DNA from: Gammaproteobacteria bacterium
Lineage (GTDB): Bacteria > Pseudomonadota > Gammaproteobacteria > UBA6429 > Thiohalophilaceae
Direction: 5' to 3'
NCBI GenBank assembly: GCA_016194635.1
Contig: JACQBC010000036.1
Span: 1 to 64,000 of the forward strand
Length of the DNA: 64,000 nt
Shown: one piece after another, positions 44,092-51,942 of the stretch
How positions within the stretch are numbered: the stretch's first letter is position 1
Layout of the letters: every line of letters begins with the position of its first letter
The notes under the pieces: model-generated
What the model was told of the DNA's origin: nothing
The model's input: the letters and a program-made list of their open reading frames with translations, nothing else
Databases searched by the model: none
Program-made: the position numbers and the translations under genes

Positions 44092-44844
44092 ATGCAGATC
44101 TCAACCCCCGCCTTAGTGGCCCATCGTGGTTTTGCCGCCGCCTATCCGGAGAATACCTTGCTCGCAATCCGGGCGGCGGTCGAGGCCGGGGCGCGGTGGG
44201 TGGAATTCGATGTGCAGTTGAGCGCCGATCAGATCCCGGTGTTATTTCATGATCGCGATCTGCAACGGATGTGCGGCCGGTCTGGGCATATTCATGAATA
44301 TACCCTGGCGCAATTAAAAACCCTGTCGGCCCAGGAGTTTGGCAAGTTTGGGTATAAATACGTCGGTAATCCGCTGACCAGCTTGGTGGAGTTAGTCGCG
44401 TATATTACGACCCAGCCCCAGGTCGGGGTGTTTGTGGAACTCAAGCGTATCAGTTTAAAGCAATTTGGCATCGCCACGGTGGTGTCGAAGGTGCTGGAGC
44501 AGTTGACGGCAATTCAATCCCAGGCGGTGATCATTTCGTATGATTTTGCCGCGCTCGCGGTGGTGCGCGCTCAAAGTGATTACCCGATTGGCGCGGTATT
44601 TGACCGTTGGCGCGAGCGCCATTCTCCGTCGTTAAAAAAATTGAGTCCGGAGTATCTGTTTACCGATATCGAAAGGTTGCCGCGCTGGGGTAAACTGCGC
44701 TATGGAAATAGCAAAATTGGTGTGTATGAATGTGTCGATCCCGACCGAGCCCTCCGGCTGTTCGTCCGGGGGGTTGATTTGGTCGAAACCTTTGCGATTG
44801 ATCCGATGTTAACCCAGATAAAATTGCGGACCCCGGTGGCGTGA
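44092..44844 (+). CDS. Glycerophosphodiester phosphodiesterase
   Basis: A 250-residue GDPD-family TIM barrel that releases glycerol-3-phosphate from phosphodiesters. AHRGFAAAYPENTLLAIRAAVEAGARWVEFDVQ has the metal and catalytic His and Glu, and VLFHDRDLQRMCG follows. GGGA at 44082-44085 favours the ATG at 44092 over 44080. No signal peptide, so cytoplasmic. It overlaps the GlpD-like gene by 4 nt (GTGA). Confidence 0.9.
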   Translation: MQISTPALVAHRGFAAAYPENTLLAIRAAVEAGARWVEFDVQLSADQIPVLFHDRDLQRMCGRSGHIHEYTLAQLKTLSAQEFGKFGYKYVGNPLTSLVELVAYITTQPQVGVFVELKRISLKQFGIATVVSKVLEQLTAIQSQAVIISYDFAALAVVRAQSDYPIGAVFDRWRERHSPSLKKLSPEYLFTDIERLPRWGKLRYGNSKIGVYECVDPDRALRLFVRGVDLVETFAIDPMLTQIKLRTPVA

Positions 44845-46043
44845 GCGAATATTACGATATCGGAATTATCGGGGGTGGCATCCAGGGTTGTGGAATCGCA
44901 CAGGCGGCGGCGGCGGCGGGTTACCGTACGGTGTTATTGGAACGCGACCTACCGGCGGTGGCGACATCGAGCCGTTCCAGTAAACTCATTCACGGCGGTT
45001 TACGTTACTTGGAAACAGGGCAGTTTTCCTTGGTGCGTCAATCCTTGCGAGAGCGCGAGCTATTGGCCAGCCTTGCCCCGCATTTAATCCGTCATGTAGC
45101 GTTTTATATCCCGATCTATACCAACACCTCGCGCCGTGGCTGGCAGATATTCAGCGGTTTATCGCTGTATGCCCTGCTAGGGAGTTTTAAAAAGTACGCC
45201 GGTTTTCGGCGTATAGCCACGACCCAGTGGGAAAAATTAGACGCACTCAAGACCCAAGATTTACAAGCCGTGTATCAATATTGGGATGCGCAAACCGATG
45301 ACGCCAAGTTGACCCGCGCGGTGATGCATTCGGCTACTAAACTCGGTGCGCGGCTATTGTGTCCGGCGCAGGTGGATACGGTGCATTATCAAAGCGGTGA
45401 ATATCACGTGGCGTATTCGCACGGCCGTACCTCGGGGATTATCCGCTGTGTGGCGTTAATTAATGCCGCCGGGCCGTGGGTGCAGCGGGTCCACGCCAGT
45501 ATTAAACCCTACTGTGAATTTCCCGAAATCGAATTGGTTCAGGGCACCCATATTGTGCTGCAACAGCCGGCGCCCAGTGGTGTGTATTACCTGGAGTCAC
45601 CCAGCGATCGGCGGGCGGTGTTTGTGATGCCCTGGTATGGTAAAACCCTGGTGGGGACGACGGAACAGCTGTATAACGGCGATCCGGCACAGGTGCAGCC
45701 CAGTGCCGCTGAAATAGAGTATTTACGCGCCATTGCGCGACACTATTTTCCGTCGATCAATGATACGGTCGAGTCACAATTCGCTGGTTTGCGGGTATTG
45801 CCCAAGAGCGCGCAGAGTATATTCCAGCGGCCGCGTGACACGCTGTTGTTTACCGCGCCGACCCTGCCCGGCTACGTCGCCTTGGTGGGCGGCAAACTTA
45901 CCGGCTATCGCGCCACCGCGTTGAAGGTACTGCAGGTATTAAAACGGATTTTGCCCTGGCGTGCGGTAGTAACCCAGACGGCGTTGTTAGCGTTGGAATT
46001 GGCGCCGGGGGATACCCCGCCGTTCGATGTCGAGGTTGATTGA
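44841..46043 (+). CDS. FAD-dependent glycerol-3-phosphate dehydrogenase (GlpD-like, short form)
   Basis: A 400-residue flavoprotein starting with GTG. IGIIGGGIQGCGIAQAAAAAG is the FAD-binding dinucleotide motif (GlpD usually has GGGINGxGIA). TSSRSSKLIHGGLRYLETGQFSLVRQSLRERELL and GGKLTGYRATALK match GlpD. The usual C-terminal domain of about 100 residues is missing, and the end is clean, so this is a shorter subfamily. It likely oxidises the glycerol-3-phosphate from the GDPD encoded just upstream and passes electrons to quinone. Confidence 0.85.
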   Translation: MSEYYDIGIIGGGIQGCGIAQAAAAAGYRTVLLERDLPAVATSSRSSKLIHGGLRYLETGQFSLVRQSLRERELLASLAPHLIRHVAFYIPIYTNTSRRGWQIFSGLSLYALLGSFKKYAGFRRIATTQWEKLDALKTQDLQAVYQYWDAQTDDAKLTRAVMHSATKLGARLLCPAQVDTVHYQSGEYHVAYSHGRTSGIIRCVALINAAGPWVQRVHASIKPYCEFPEIELVQGTHIVLQQPAPSGVYYLESPSDRRAVFVMPWYGKTLVGTTEQLYNGDPAQVQPSAAEIEYLRAIARHYFPSINDTVESQFAGLRVLPKSAQSIFQRPRDTLLFTAPTLPGYVALVGGKLTGYRATALKVLQVLKRILPWRAVVTQTALLALELAPGDTPPFDVEVD

Positions 46044-46053
46044 CGATGGGGGG

Positions 46054-47523
46054 CTATTTGGATTTTACTTTGTCGTTGCGATAGCGCCGCATACGATCCA
46101 CCATGGCGTTCTCCCATAACAAATAACGTTGATCGAGCACCGGCTGGCTGTTGGGTTCGATCCAATCACCGAGTTTATTCTCGGGCCAATGGCTAGGCAT
46201 TCCGGCGACGAGATACGCCGTGCCGCGCGCGGTGGCTTCGCAGTCATTGGGCCGGTAGATGGGCAGGCGGGTGAGGTCGGCGATCCGTTGTAATAAACCA
46301 TCGAGTTTGGCCATGCCGCCGCTGACCTGAAGTTGATCCGGGGGAGAAGCGAATTTCATCATTTCTTGCACGTTGGCGGTGATTAAAAACGCGATGCTTT
46401 CGATCAGCGCGACGTATTTGGACGCCGTGTCATGGGCGTCGAGAAATTCCGATTCAAAATCCGCAACCCAATAGGGCGCCGCCAGTCCCGAGATGCCATT
46501 TAAAAACAACGGTACCTTGGTTATGTCGGTTAACCAGACGGGGATCTGTTCCCAAGGCTGAGTGATAGGTTCTTGGTTGGCGAGCCATTCCAAGGCGCTG
46601 CCGGCCCCGTTTACGGTGCCTTCCAATACGTAGTGTGAATCCTGGGCATCGGAATAGATCACGCTGGTGAGCAGACGCCGCGCGTATAACAGGGCGTAAC
46701 CCGAAGGGCGCGAGACAAATGCTCCGGTGCCGATGTTAATGTAGACCGTTTCAGGTTGTAGCTGGCCGTAAGCAAATAATGCGGCGGATTGATCACCGGT
46801 GACGATCTTTAGTGGGATACGCAGGTTCTTGAGCGTGATGTAACCGTACAAATGCTCGGTGGGCACGCAGTTGGGCAAGATCTCGCGCGGTATACCAAAA
46901 CAGCGTAATAAATACTCATCCCAATCCTGGCGGTGAATATGCCACAGCAAGGTGCGTGAGGCGCTGACGGGATCGGCTAGGAAATGTTTTTCATCGGTAA
47001 GTTGCGCCGCCAGGAAACTACTCATCGGTCCGGCATACAGGCGTTTATCGATCAGGGCTTGTTTCACCGCGTCGATGTTATCCAGGCACCAACGAATTTT
47101 ACTGGCGCCATAATGCGGCGAGGGGAATAAGCCGGTGGTTTTATGGATATCTTCGCGATCCAGCCGTTGTTCATCCAGCCAACGGTAGGCACGGGTATCT
47201 TGCCAACTGAAGATCGGAGAGAGCGGCTGATAACTGGTTTTATCCCAACAGACAATATTGGAACGTTGGGTCGCAAGACCGGCGGCGTCGAGGTGTTTAC
47301 TGCGGCCACCCAGTTGTTCCATCACCTCGTCAAGGCAGTCACGGATCGAAGTCAATACGTCCGCGGCATTGTGTTCGATATGATGGATAGCGGGGTGGTT
47401 GGTTTGAATCGCGCGTTGCGCGCTGGCTTGCAGTTCTCCCTCCATGTCGAACACCAGTACGCGGCTGGCATGACCACCTTGATCGATGGCGAGAAATAAA
47501 CTCTTGGAGGTGAGGTTCAGCAC
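46054..47523 (-). CDS. FGGY-family carbohydrate kinase, glycerol-kinase-like
   Basis: A 489-residue FGGY kinase. The N-terminal phosphate loop reads AIDQGGHASRVLVFD, where glycerol kinase has DQGTTSSR. GDQSAALFAYG, YINIGTGAFV, LEGTVNGAGSALEWL and SGGMAKLDGLLQRIAD follow the family order. The changed loop and the unusual substrate region mean glycerol is only the most likely substrate. It converges with the GlpD-like gene, 10 bp apart. Confidence 0.82.
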   Translation of the reverse strand: MLNLTSKSLFLAIDQGGHASRVLVFDMEGELQASAQRAIQTNHPAIHHIEHNAADVLTSIRDCLDEVMEQLGGRSKHLDAAGLATQRSNIVCWDKTSYQPLSPIFSWQDTRAYRWLDEQRLDREDIHKTTGLFPSPHYGASKIRWCLDNIDAVKQALIDKRLYAGPMSSFLAAQLTDEKHFLADPVSASRTLLWHIHRQDWDEYLLRCFGIPREILPNCVPTEHLYGYITLKNLRIPLKIVTGDQSAALFAYGQLQPETVYINIGTGAFVSRPSGYALLYARRLLTSVIYSDAQDSHYVLEGTVNGAGSALEWLANQEPITQPWEQIPVWLTDITKVPLFLNGISGLAAPYWVADFESEFLDAHDTASKYVALIESIAFLITANVQEMMKFASPPDQLQVSGGMAKLDGLLQRIADLTRLPIYRPNDCEATARGTAYLVAGMPSHWPENKLGDWIEPNSQPVLDQRYLLWENAMVDRMRRYRNDKVKSK

Positions 47524-47593
47524 GGGTTCCCTTTTATTATTGGTGCTACTGCAACTCTAGGTTATCGACCTATACTCCACCAGCTTTAACCTG

Positions 47594-48943
47594 CTAGCTA
47601 AGGTAGCGCGCCAATAACGCGTTTTGGTAGTTTGCTTGCGGTAATGAAATATACACATGGTGGCCGCCGCCGGGGGCCTCCGCGATGGCCTCACCCTGCA
47701 GTGAATGGATTTTTTGCAGGGTAATTTCCCGGTTACCCTGCGGCAGGATCAATTCTAGCTTATCACCGCAGCGGAATTTATTTTTTACCAACACCTCGGC
47801 CATTCCATGGTCGGGATTAAAGCCGATGATCTCGCCGACAAACTGTTGTTGCTGGTGAAGCGAGGTCGATTGCAGATAATTCTGATACGCCTGATCAGGA
47901 TGGCGTAAATAAAAACCGTCGGTATAACCACGATTAGCGAGGTTATCCAGTTTACCGTATAAGCGCGTGTCGAACGGCCGGCCGGCGACCGCGTCATCGA
48001 TCGCTTGACGGTAAATCTGCGCGGTACGCGCCACGTAGTAATACGATTTGGTGCGGCCTTCTATCTTCAAAGAATCGATGCCGATCCTCGCCAGGCGTTC
48101 GATGTGTTGAATCGCGCGCAGGTCTTTGGAATTCATGATGTAGGTGCCGTGTTCGTCTTCCAGGATTGGCAGGTATTGCCCCGGACGTTCGGCTTCTTCG
48201 ATCAAATACACCTGATCGGCGAGCGGATGGCGGGGGGTTGCAACGGCGCTAAACGGTTCTGGATTACGCAGTGCCGCCATGGCGTCAAACTCAAGCTTTT
48301 GGATATCACCGCTGGCATCTTCGTTGGCGTTGTGGACTTTGTATTCCCAACGGCAGGAATTGGTACAGGCCCCCTGGTTAGGATCGCGGTGATTAAAATA
48401 GCCCGACAACAAACAGCGGCCCGAATAGGCGATGCACAAGGCGCCGTGCACGAACACCTCTAATTCGATCTCGGGGCACTGTTGCTTGATCTCTTCGATT
48501 TCATCAAACGACAATTCGCGCGACAGGATCACCCGTTTTAGCCCCAACGACTGCCAAAATTTTACGCTGGCGTAATTGACAGTATTGGCCTGTACCGACA
48601 AATGGATCACCGTGTCAGGCCAGCGTTCGCGGACCAGCATGATCAAACCGGGGTCGGCCATGATCAAGGCATCGGGCCGTAAGTCGATGACCGGGGCCAT
48701 ATCCGCCAAATAGGTTTTAAGTTTGCTGTTATGCGGCGAGATATTGCTGGCGACAAAAAACTTTTTCCCCAGTGCATGGGCCTCGGCGATGCCGGTGGTC
48801 AGGTTGGCGAGATCAAAATCGTTATTGCGCACCCGCAGGCTATACCGGGGTTGCCCCGCGTAGACGGCATCGGCGCCGTAGGCGAAGGCATAACGCATGT
48901 TCTTAAGCGTGCCGGCGGGGAGGAGTAGTTCGGGAGCTTGCAT
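47594..48943 (-). CDS. trhP: U32 peptidase-family tRNA hydroxylation protein TrhP (YegQ)
   Basis: A 449-residue protein very similar in plan to E. coli YegQ/TrhP, which with TrhO forms 5-hydroxyuridine at tRNA position 34. LLLPAGTLKNMRYAFAYGADAVYAG, HGALCIAYSGRCLLSGYFNHRD and QGACTNSCRWEY with conserved Cys residues are clear. RIGIDSLKIEGRTKS is the U32 signature. The C-terminal domain with GNREITLQKIHSLQG is as in YegQ. Confidence 0.92.
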   Translation of the reverse strand: MQAPELLLPAGTLKNMRYAFAYGADAVYAGQPRYSLRVRNNDFDLANLTTGIAEAHALGKKFFVASNISPHNSKLKTYLADMAPVIDLRPDALIMADPGLIMLVRERWPDTVIHLSVQANTVNYASVKFWQSLGLKRVILSRELSFDEIEEIKQQCPEIELEVFVHGALCIAYSGRCLLSGYFNHRDPNQGACTNSCRWEYKVHNANEDASGDIQKLEFDAMAALRNPEPFSAVATPRHPLADQVYLIEEAERPGQYLPILEDEHGTYIMNSKDLRAIQHIERLARIGIDSLKIEGRTKSYYYVARTAQIYRQAIDDAVAGRPFDTRLYGKLDNLANRGYTDGFYLRHPDQAYQNYLQSTSLHQQQQFVGEIIGFNPDHGMAEVLVKNKFRCGDKLELILPQGNREITLQKIHSLQGEAIAEAPGGGHHVYISLPQANYQNALLARYLS

Positions 48944-48980
48944 AGCTTAAGCCTGGGGTTAAGGTGAGCAGTTTATAACA

Positions 48981-49013
48981 CCTTCGCCCCACAGGAGAAG
49001 GCCAGGGTGGGGG
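48981..49013. repeat. Diverged CCCTCTCCC-type intergenic repeat
   Basis: CCTTCGCCCCACAGGAGAAGG followed by CCAGGGTGGGGG resembles the repeat at 51544 and similar G/C-rich intergenic hairpins known in many genomes. Stem CCTTC/GAAGG (48981-48985, 48997-49001). Confidence 0.5.
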
Positions 49014-49112
49014 TATTTGGCTACCCCTTTTGAATATTAACGGTAGCAGTGAGCAAAGTGTAGCAAGAGAGGAGGGTTGCCGGAGCCGCCCGGAACGTGT
49101 AAAACACCGGCC

Positions 49113-49958
49113 ATGTACACCACCCTGGTGGATGTTGCTACCCTCCAAAGCCATTTACACGATCCCCGCTGGGTTTGCGTGGACTGCCGCTTTGAGTTAC
49201 AAAATCCCAAGGCGGGTAGGCTAGCCTATCTGCAAGCACATATCCCCGCCGCGCGCTATGCGGATCTGGATACTGATCTCGCCTCAGCGCCGACGGCTAC
49301 CTCCGGCCGCCACCCCCTGCCTGATCCTAGGTCGCTGGCTGACAAACTCGGACAGTGGGGTATCGATCGGCACACCCAAGTCATTGTGTATGACGCCGGT
49401 AACAGCGCGATCGCCGCGCGTTTGTGGTGGTTATTGCGCTGGTTAGGCCATGCGAGCGTGGCGGTTCTAGACGGTGGCTGGCACGCCTGGCAGGGGGCGG
49501 GGGGTTCGATAGAACACACCCTGCCGGTTCAAACCCCTCGGTATTTTATTCCCCAGGTTCAAGCCGACATGGCAACCGACGTTACTGTGCTACAGCGGGG
49601 CTTGGCCACGGCCGCACTATATTTGTTGGACGCCCGTAGCCCGGCCCGCTATGCGGGTGAAACCGAACCACTCGATGCGGTTGCCGGCCATGTACCCGGG
49701 GCAATCAATTATCCGTTTGAGGCCAATCTGAATGCCCAAGGGCGGTTTCTGCCCGTGGAGCAGCTCCGGGCCAGATTTATGCCGCTGGCCAGCACACCTG
49801 AGCAGGTGGTGCATATGTGCGGTTCTGGGGTGAGTGCTTGCCAAAACCTCCTGGCGATGGCGATCGCCGGCTTACACGGTTCGCGTTTGTACCCCGGATC
49901 CTGGAGCGAATGGATCCGTGATCCCACTCGAAATGTTAAAAAAGGTTACGAGCCCTAA
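49113..49958 (+). CDS. Two-domain rhodanese, 3-mercaptopyruvate sulfurtransferase-like
   Basis: A 281-residue tandem-rhodanese enzyme that transfers sulfur from mercaptopyruvate or thiosulfate to cyanide or thiols. The active-site loop in the C-terminal domain is HMCGSGVSACQN with the catalytic Cys, of the CG-S-G-V type typical for MST. WCVDCRFELQNPKAGRLAYL and VYDAGNSAIAARLWWLLRWLGH mark the first domain. I start at the ATG at 49113. Confidence 0.9.
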   Translation: MYTTLVDVATLQSHLHDPRWVCVDCRFELQNPKAGRLAYLQAHIPAARYADLDTDLASAPTATSGRHPLPDPRSLADKLGQWGIDRHTQVIVYDAGNSAIAARLWWLLRWLGHASVAVLDGGWHAWQGAGGSIEHTLPVQTPRYFIPQVQADMATDVTVLQRGLATAALYLLDARSPARYAGETEPLDAVAGHVPGAINYPFEANLNAQGRFLPVEQLRARFMPLASTPEQVVHMCGSGVSACQNLLAMAIAGLHGSRLYPGSWSEWIRDPTRNVKKGYEP

Positions 49959-50039
49959 CCAGGCTTGACAGGGCAGGGTCAGTTCAGGCTTGATAGGTCT
50001 ATAAAAATTTTGCATGTAAACATCACCCGGAGGTAGTGG

Positions 50040-50510
50040 ATGCAAATCCAAACTCAGACCCAGCCAGCATCCCGTGAACGCCGCAGCGACGCTCAAGACC
50101 GGTTAAAAACCTTATTGGCGTCACGCACCCAAACTCTCACCTTGTTTAGTCAACTGGTAGGGATCCGCCCCTTCAGTGCCGATCCTGCTTTACAGGGGTT
50201 ATTACAAGAGTTTTGCGAGGCCTTGGTGGACTATACCGCCAGTGCGCATTTTCAGTTATACCGGTTTATCGATGATGGCACGGAACGGCGTGCCCGTGTC
50301 AAAACCGTGGCCGCCCAGGTATACCCGCGGATCGTCGATTCCACCCAGCTGATCTTGGATTTCAACGAAAAATACGATTGTGAAGATTGTACGACGGCGG
50401 ATTATTCTCAACTGGATCAGGATTTATCCCAACTCGGCGAGTTGCTGGCGGATCGTATTTCACACGAAGATCAGGTGATTGCGGCGCTGTCGATTGCTCC
50501 AAGGCCATAA
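50040..50510 (+). CDS. rsd: Anti-sigma-70 factor Rsd/AlgQ
   Basis: A 156-residue homologue of Rsd/AlgQ, which binds sigma70 region 4 and shifts transcription toward alternative sigma factors or alginate control. TLTLFSQLVGIRPFSADPALQGLLQEFCEALVDYTASAHFQLYRF and ARVKTVAAQVYPRIVDSTQLILDFNEKYD are diagnostic. CCGGAGG lies upstream of the ATG. It stands alone. Confidence 0.9.
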   Translation: MQIQTQTQPASRERRSDAQDRLKTLLASRTQTLTLFSQLVGIRPFSADPALQGLLQEFCEALVDYTASAHFQLYRFIDDGTERRARVKTVAAQVYPRIVDSTQLILDFNEKYDCEDCTTADYSQLDQDLSQLGELLADRISHEDQVIAALSIAPRP

Positions 50511-50775
50511 TCAACCTCATATACACTTTCCCAAGCGGTGATCGCCCTGAATAACGCCTGCTTTCTCGGTAGAAGGCCGGAGTGGGGTGAGAACACCGCT
50601 GCGGAAATGTTTTAACCTCAATAACCGGAATAGGCACAGGGTTTAATCGCCCGCCAGATCGGTTTTGTGCGCTAAGCCACCTCCTAAGTGTCATCGCTAG
50701 CTTGATATCTTGTATTGGCCTTCCATACTTTAGCTAGTCAATTTCGCCCACGGTATTCACTCAAGAGGATAAGCT

Positions 50776-51525
50776 ATGCACAAGTTTCTTTTTACGGTCT
50801 TACTTCTTCTAGCCAGTACGTTCGCCCACGCTGATATTCTAGGCGTGCGTGCCAGCGGTGGTGTATTTGATTACAGTGTCTCAGGAACGATCCGCGATAG
50901 CGGTTCACCAAGCGATGCTGTCGATTTAAAGAACGATTTGCATTTGGCCAATGACAAAAAGCCCAGTGGATTTTTGTATTTTGAGCATCCACTGCCCATT
51001 ATCCCGAATATTCGGCTGGGGACCACGGATTTGAAATTGGCTGGGCAGGGCACGGTTACCAAGACGTTTAATTTCAATGGTCAAAATTATACGGGTTCAA
51101 CCAACGTAGCAACCTCGATCGATTTGAGTCATACCGATCTGGGCCTGTACTATGAGATCATCGATACCGGCTTTGATTTTGATTTAGGTTTAAACTTCAA
51201 GCTGTTTAACGGTAAGGCGAGTTTGACCCAAGGCGGTACCACCACCACCCAGAAGATCGATGTCGTTGTTCCCATGTTATATGGCGCGGTCAGTGTTCCA
51301 ATCCTCAACAGTGGATTTTATCTGGCGGGGGATCTGAGTGTGGTGACTTACAATAAAAATGAAGTGTCCGATATATTGCTGCGACTGCGGTATCAAACCG
51401 CGTTGCACCTAGGGGTGGAAGCCGGGTTGCGATCACTCAAGTTTAAGATCAATAAAACCAGCGATCAGCTGTACGGTGACATGACCGTCAAAGGCCCGTA
51501 CCTGAATTTGTTCGTCTATTTTTAA
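50776..51525 (+). CDS. TIGR04219-family outer-membrane beta-barrel protein
   Basis: A 249-residue exported protein with signal peptide MHKFLFTVLLLLASTFAHA. The body is beta-rich with alternating polar and hydrophobic residues and the terminal strand ends YLNLFVYF, a C-terminal aromatic as expected for outer-membrane barrels. GVRASGGVFDYSVSG and HPLPIIPNIRLGTTDL are the family's features. Its function is unknown; AGAGGATAAG precedes the ATG. Confidence 0.85.
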   Translation: MHKFLFTVLLLLASTFAHADILGVRASGGVFDYSVSGTIRDSGSPSDAVDLKNDLHLANDKKPSGFLYFEHPLPIIPNIRLGTTDLKLAGQGTVTKTFNFNGQNYTGSTNVATSIDLSHTDLGLYYEIIDTGFDFDLGLNFKLFNGKASLTQGGTTTTQKIDVVVPMLYGAVSVPILNSGFYLAGDLSVVTYNKNEVSDILLRLRYQTALHLGVEAGLRSLKFKINKTSDQLYGDMTVKGPYLNLFVYF

Positions 51526-51543
51526 CTAAACTCTTTGGTTTAT

Positions 51544-51597
51544 ATCCCCCTCCACTTTTTTCCCTCTCCCCACGGGAGAGGGTAGGGTGAGGGGGTG
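51544..51597. repeat. G/C-rich intergenic hairpin repeat
   Basis: CCCTCTCCC (51562-51570) and GGGAGAGGG (51574-51582) form a perfect 9-bp stem with loop CAC, enclosed by CCCCCT and AGGGTGAGGGGG. It occurs also in diverged form at 48981. Sequences like this are widespread in bacterial genomes; here it lies just after the outer-membrane gene and may end its transcript. No T run. Confidence 0.65.
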
Positions 51598-51632
51598 CTT
51601 TATTTGCTCAATTAACTGATAACGGACAACAA

Positions 51633-51782
51633 TCAACGATTAATGATACGCGCCACGCGGCGTGAGTCGCGCGCGCGTTGGATATCTTCGCGGATGTGCG
51701 CGGTGCGGCCCAGTTGGTTACCCAGATGGTACCCCAGTACAAACAAACCACTGCAAATAATTGCGATAATCACATACAACAT
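51633..51782 (-). CDS. Small single-helix membrane protein (49 aa)
   Basis: A short frame on the minus strand begins MLYVIIAIICSGLFVLGYHL (one transmembrane helix) and continues with a basic tail containing GRTAHIREDIQRARDSRRV and ARIINR. AGAGG lies upstream at a distance of 11 nt. The topology, with helix then amphipathic basic tail, and good codon use make it a plausible real gene in a region otherwise without genes (51526-51942). It lies 160 bp downstream of slt on the same strand. Confidence 0.55.
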   Translation of the reverse strand: MLYVIIAIICSGLFVLGYHLGNQLGRTAHIREDIQRARDSRRVARIINR

Positions 51783-51942
51783 TTTTTAGCAACCTCTGAC
51801 AAATCGGACCGTGTTACTCAGGTGTATCGGATCATCGATTATCATGGTTAAATTAAAATTGTAATTAGTGTGGAAAACATTGAGCCAGATCACGAAACGT
51901 TATAGTGGTGATGTTTAGCTTAAAGAAATAGTGCGGCATACA

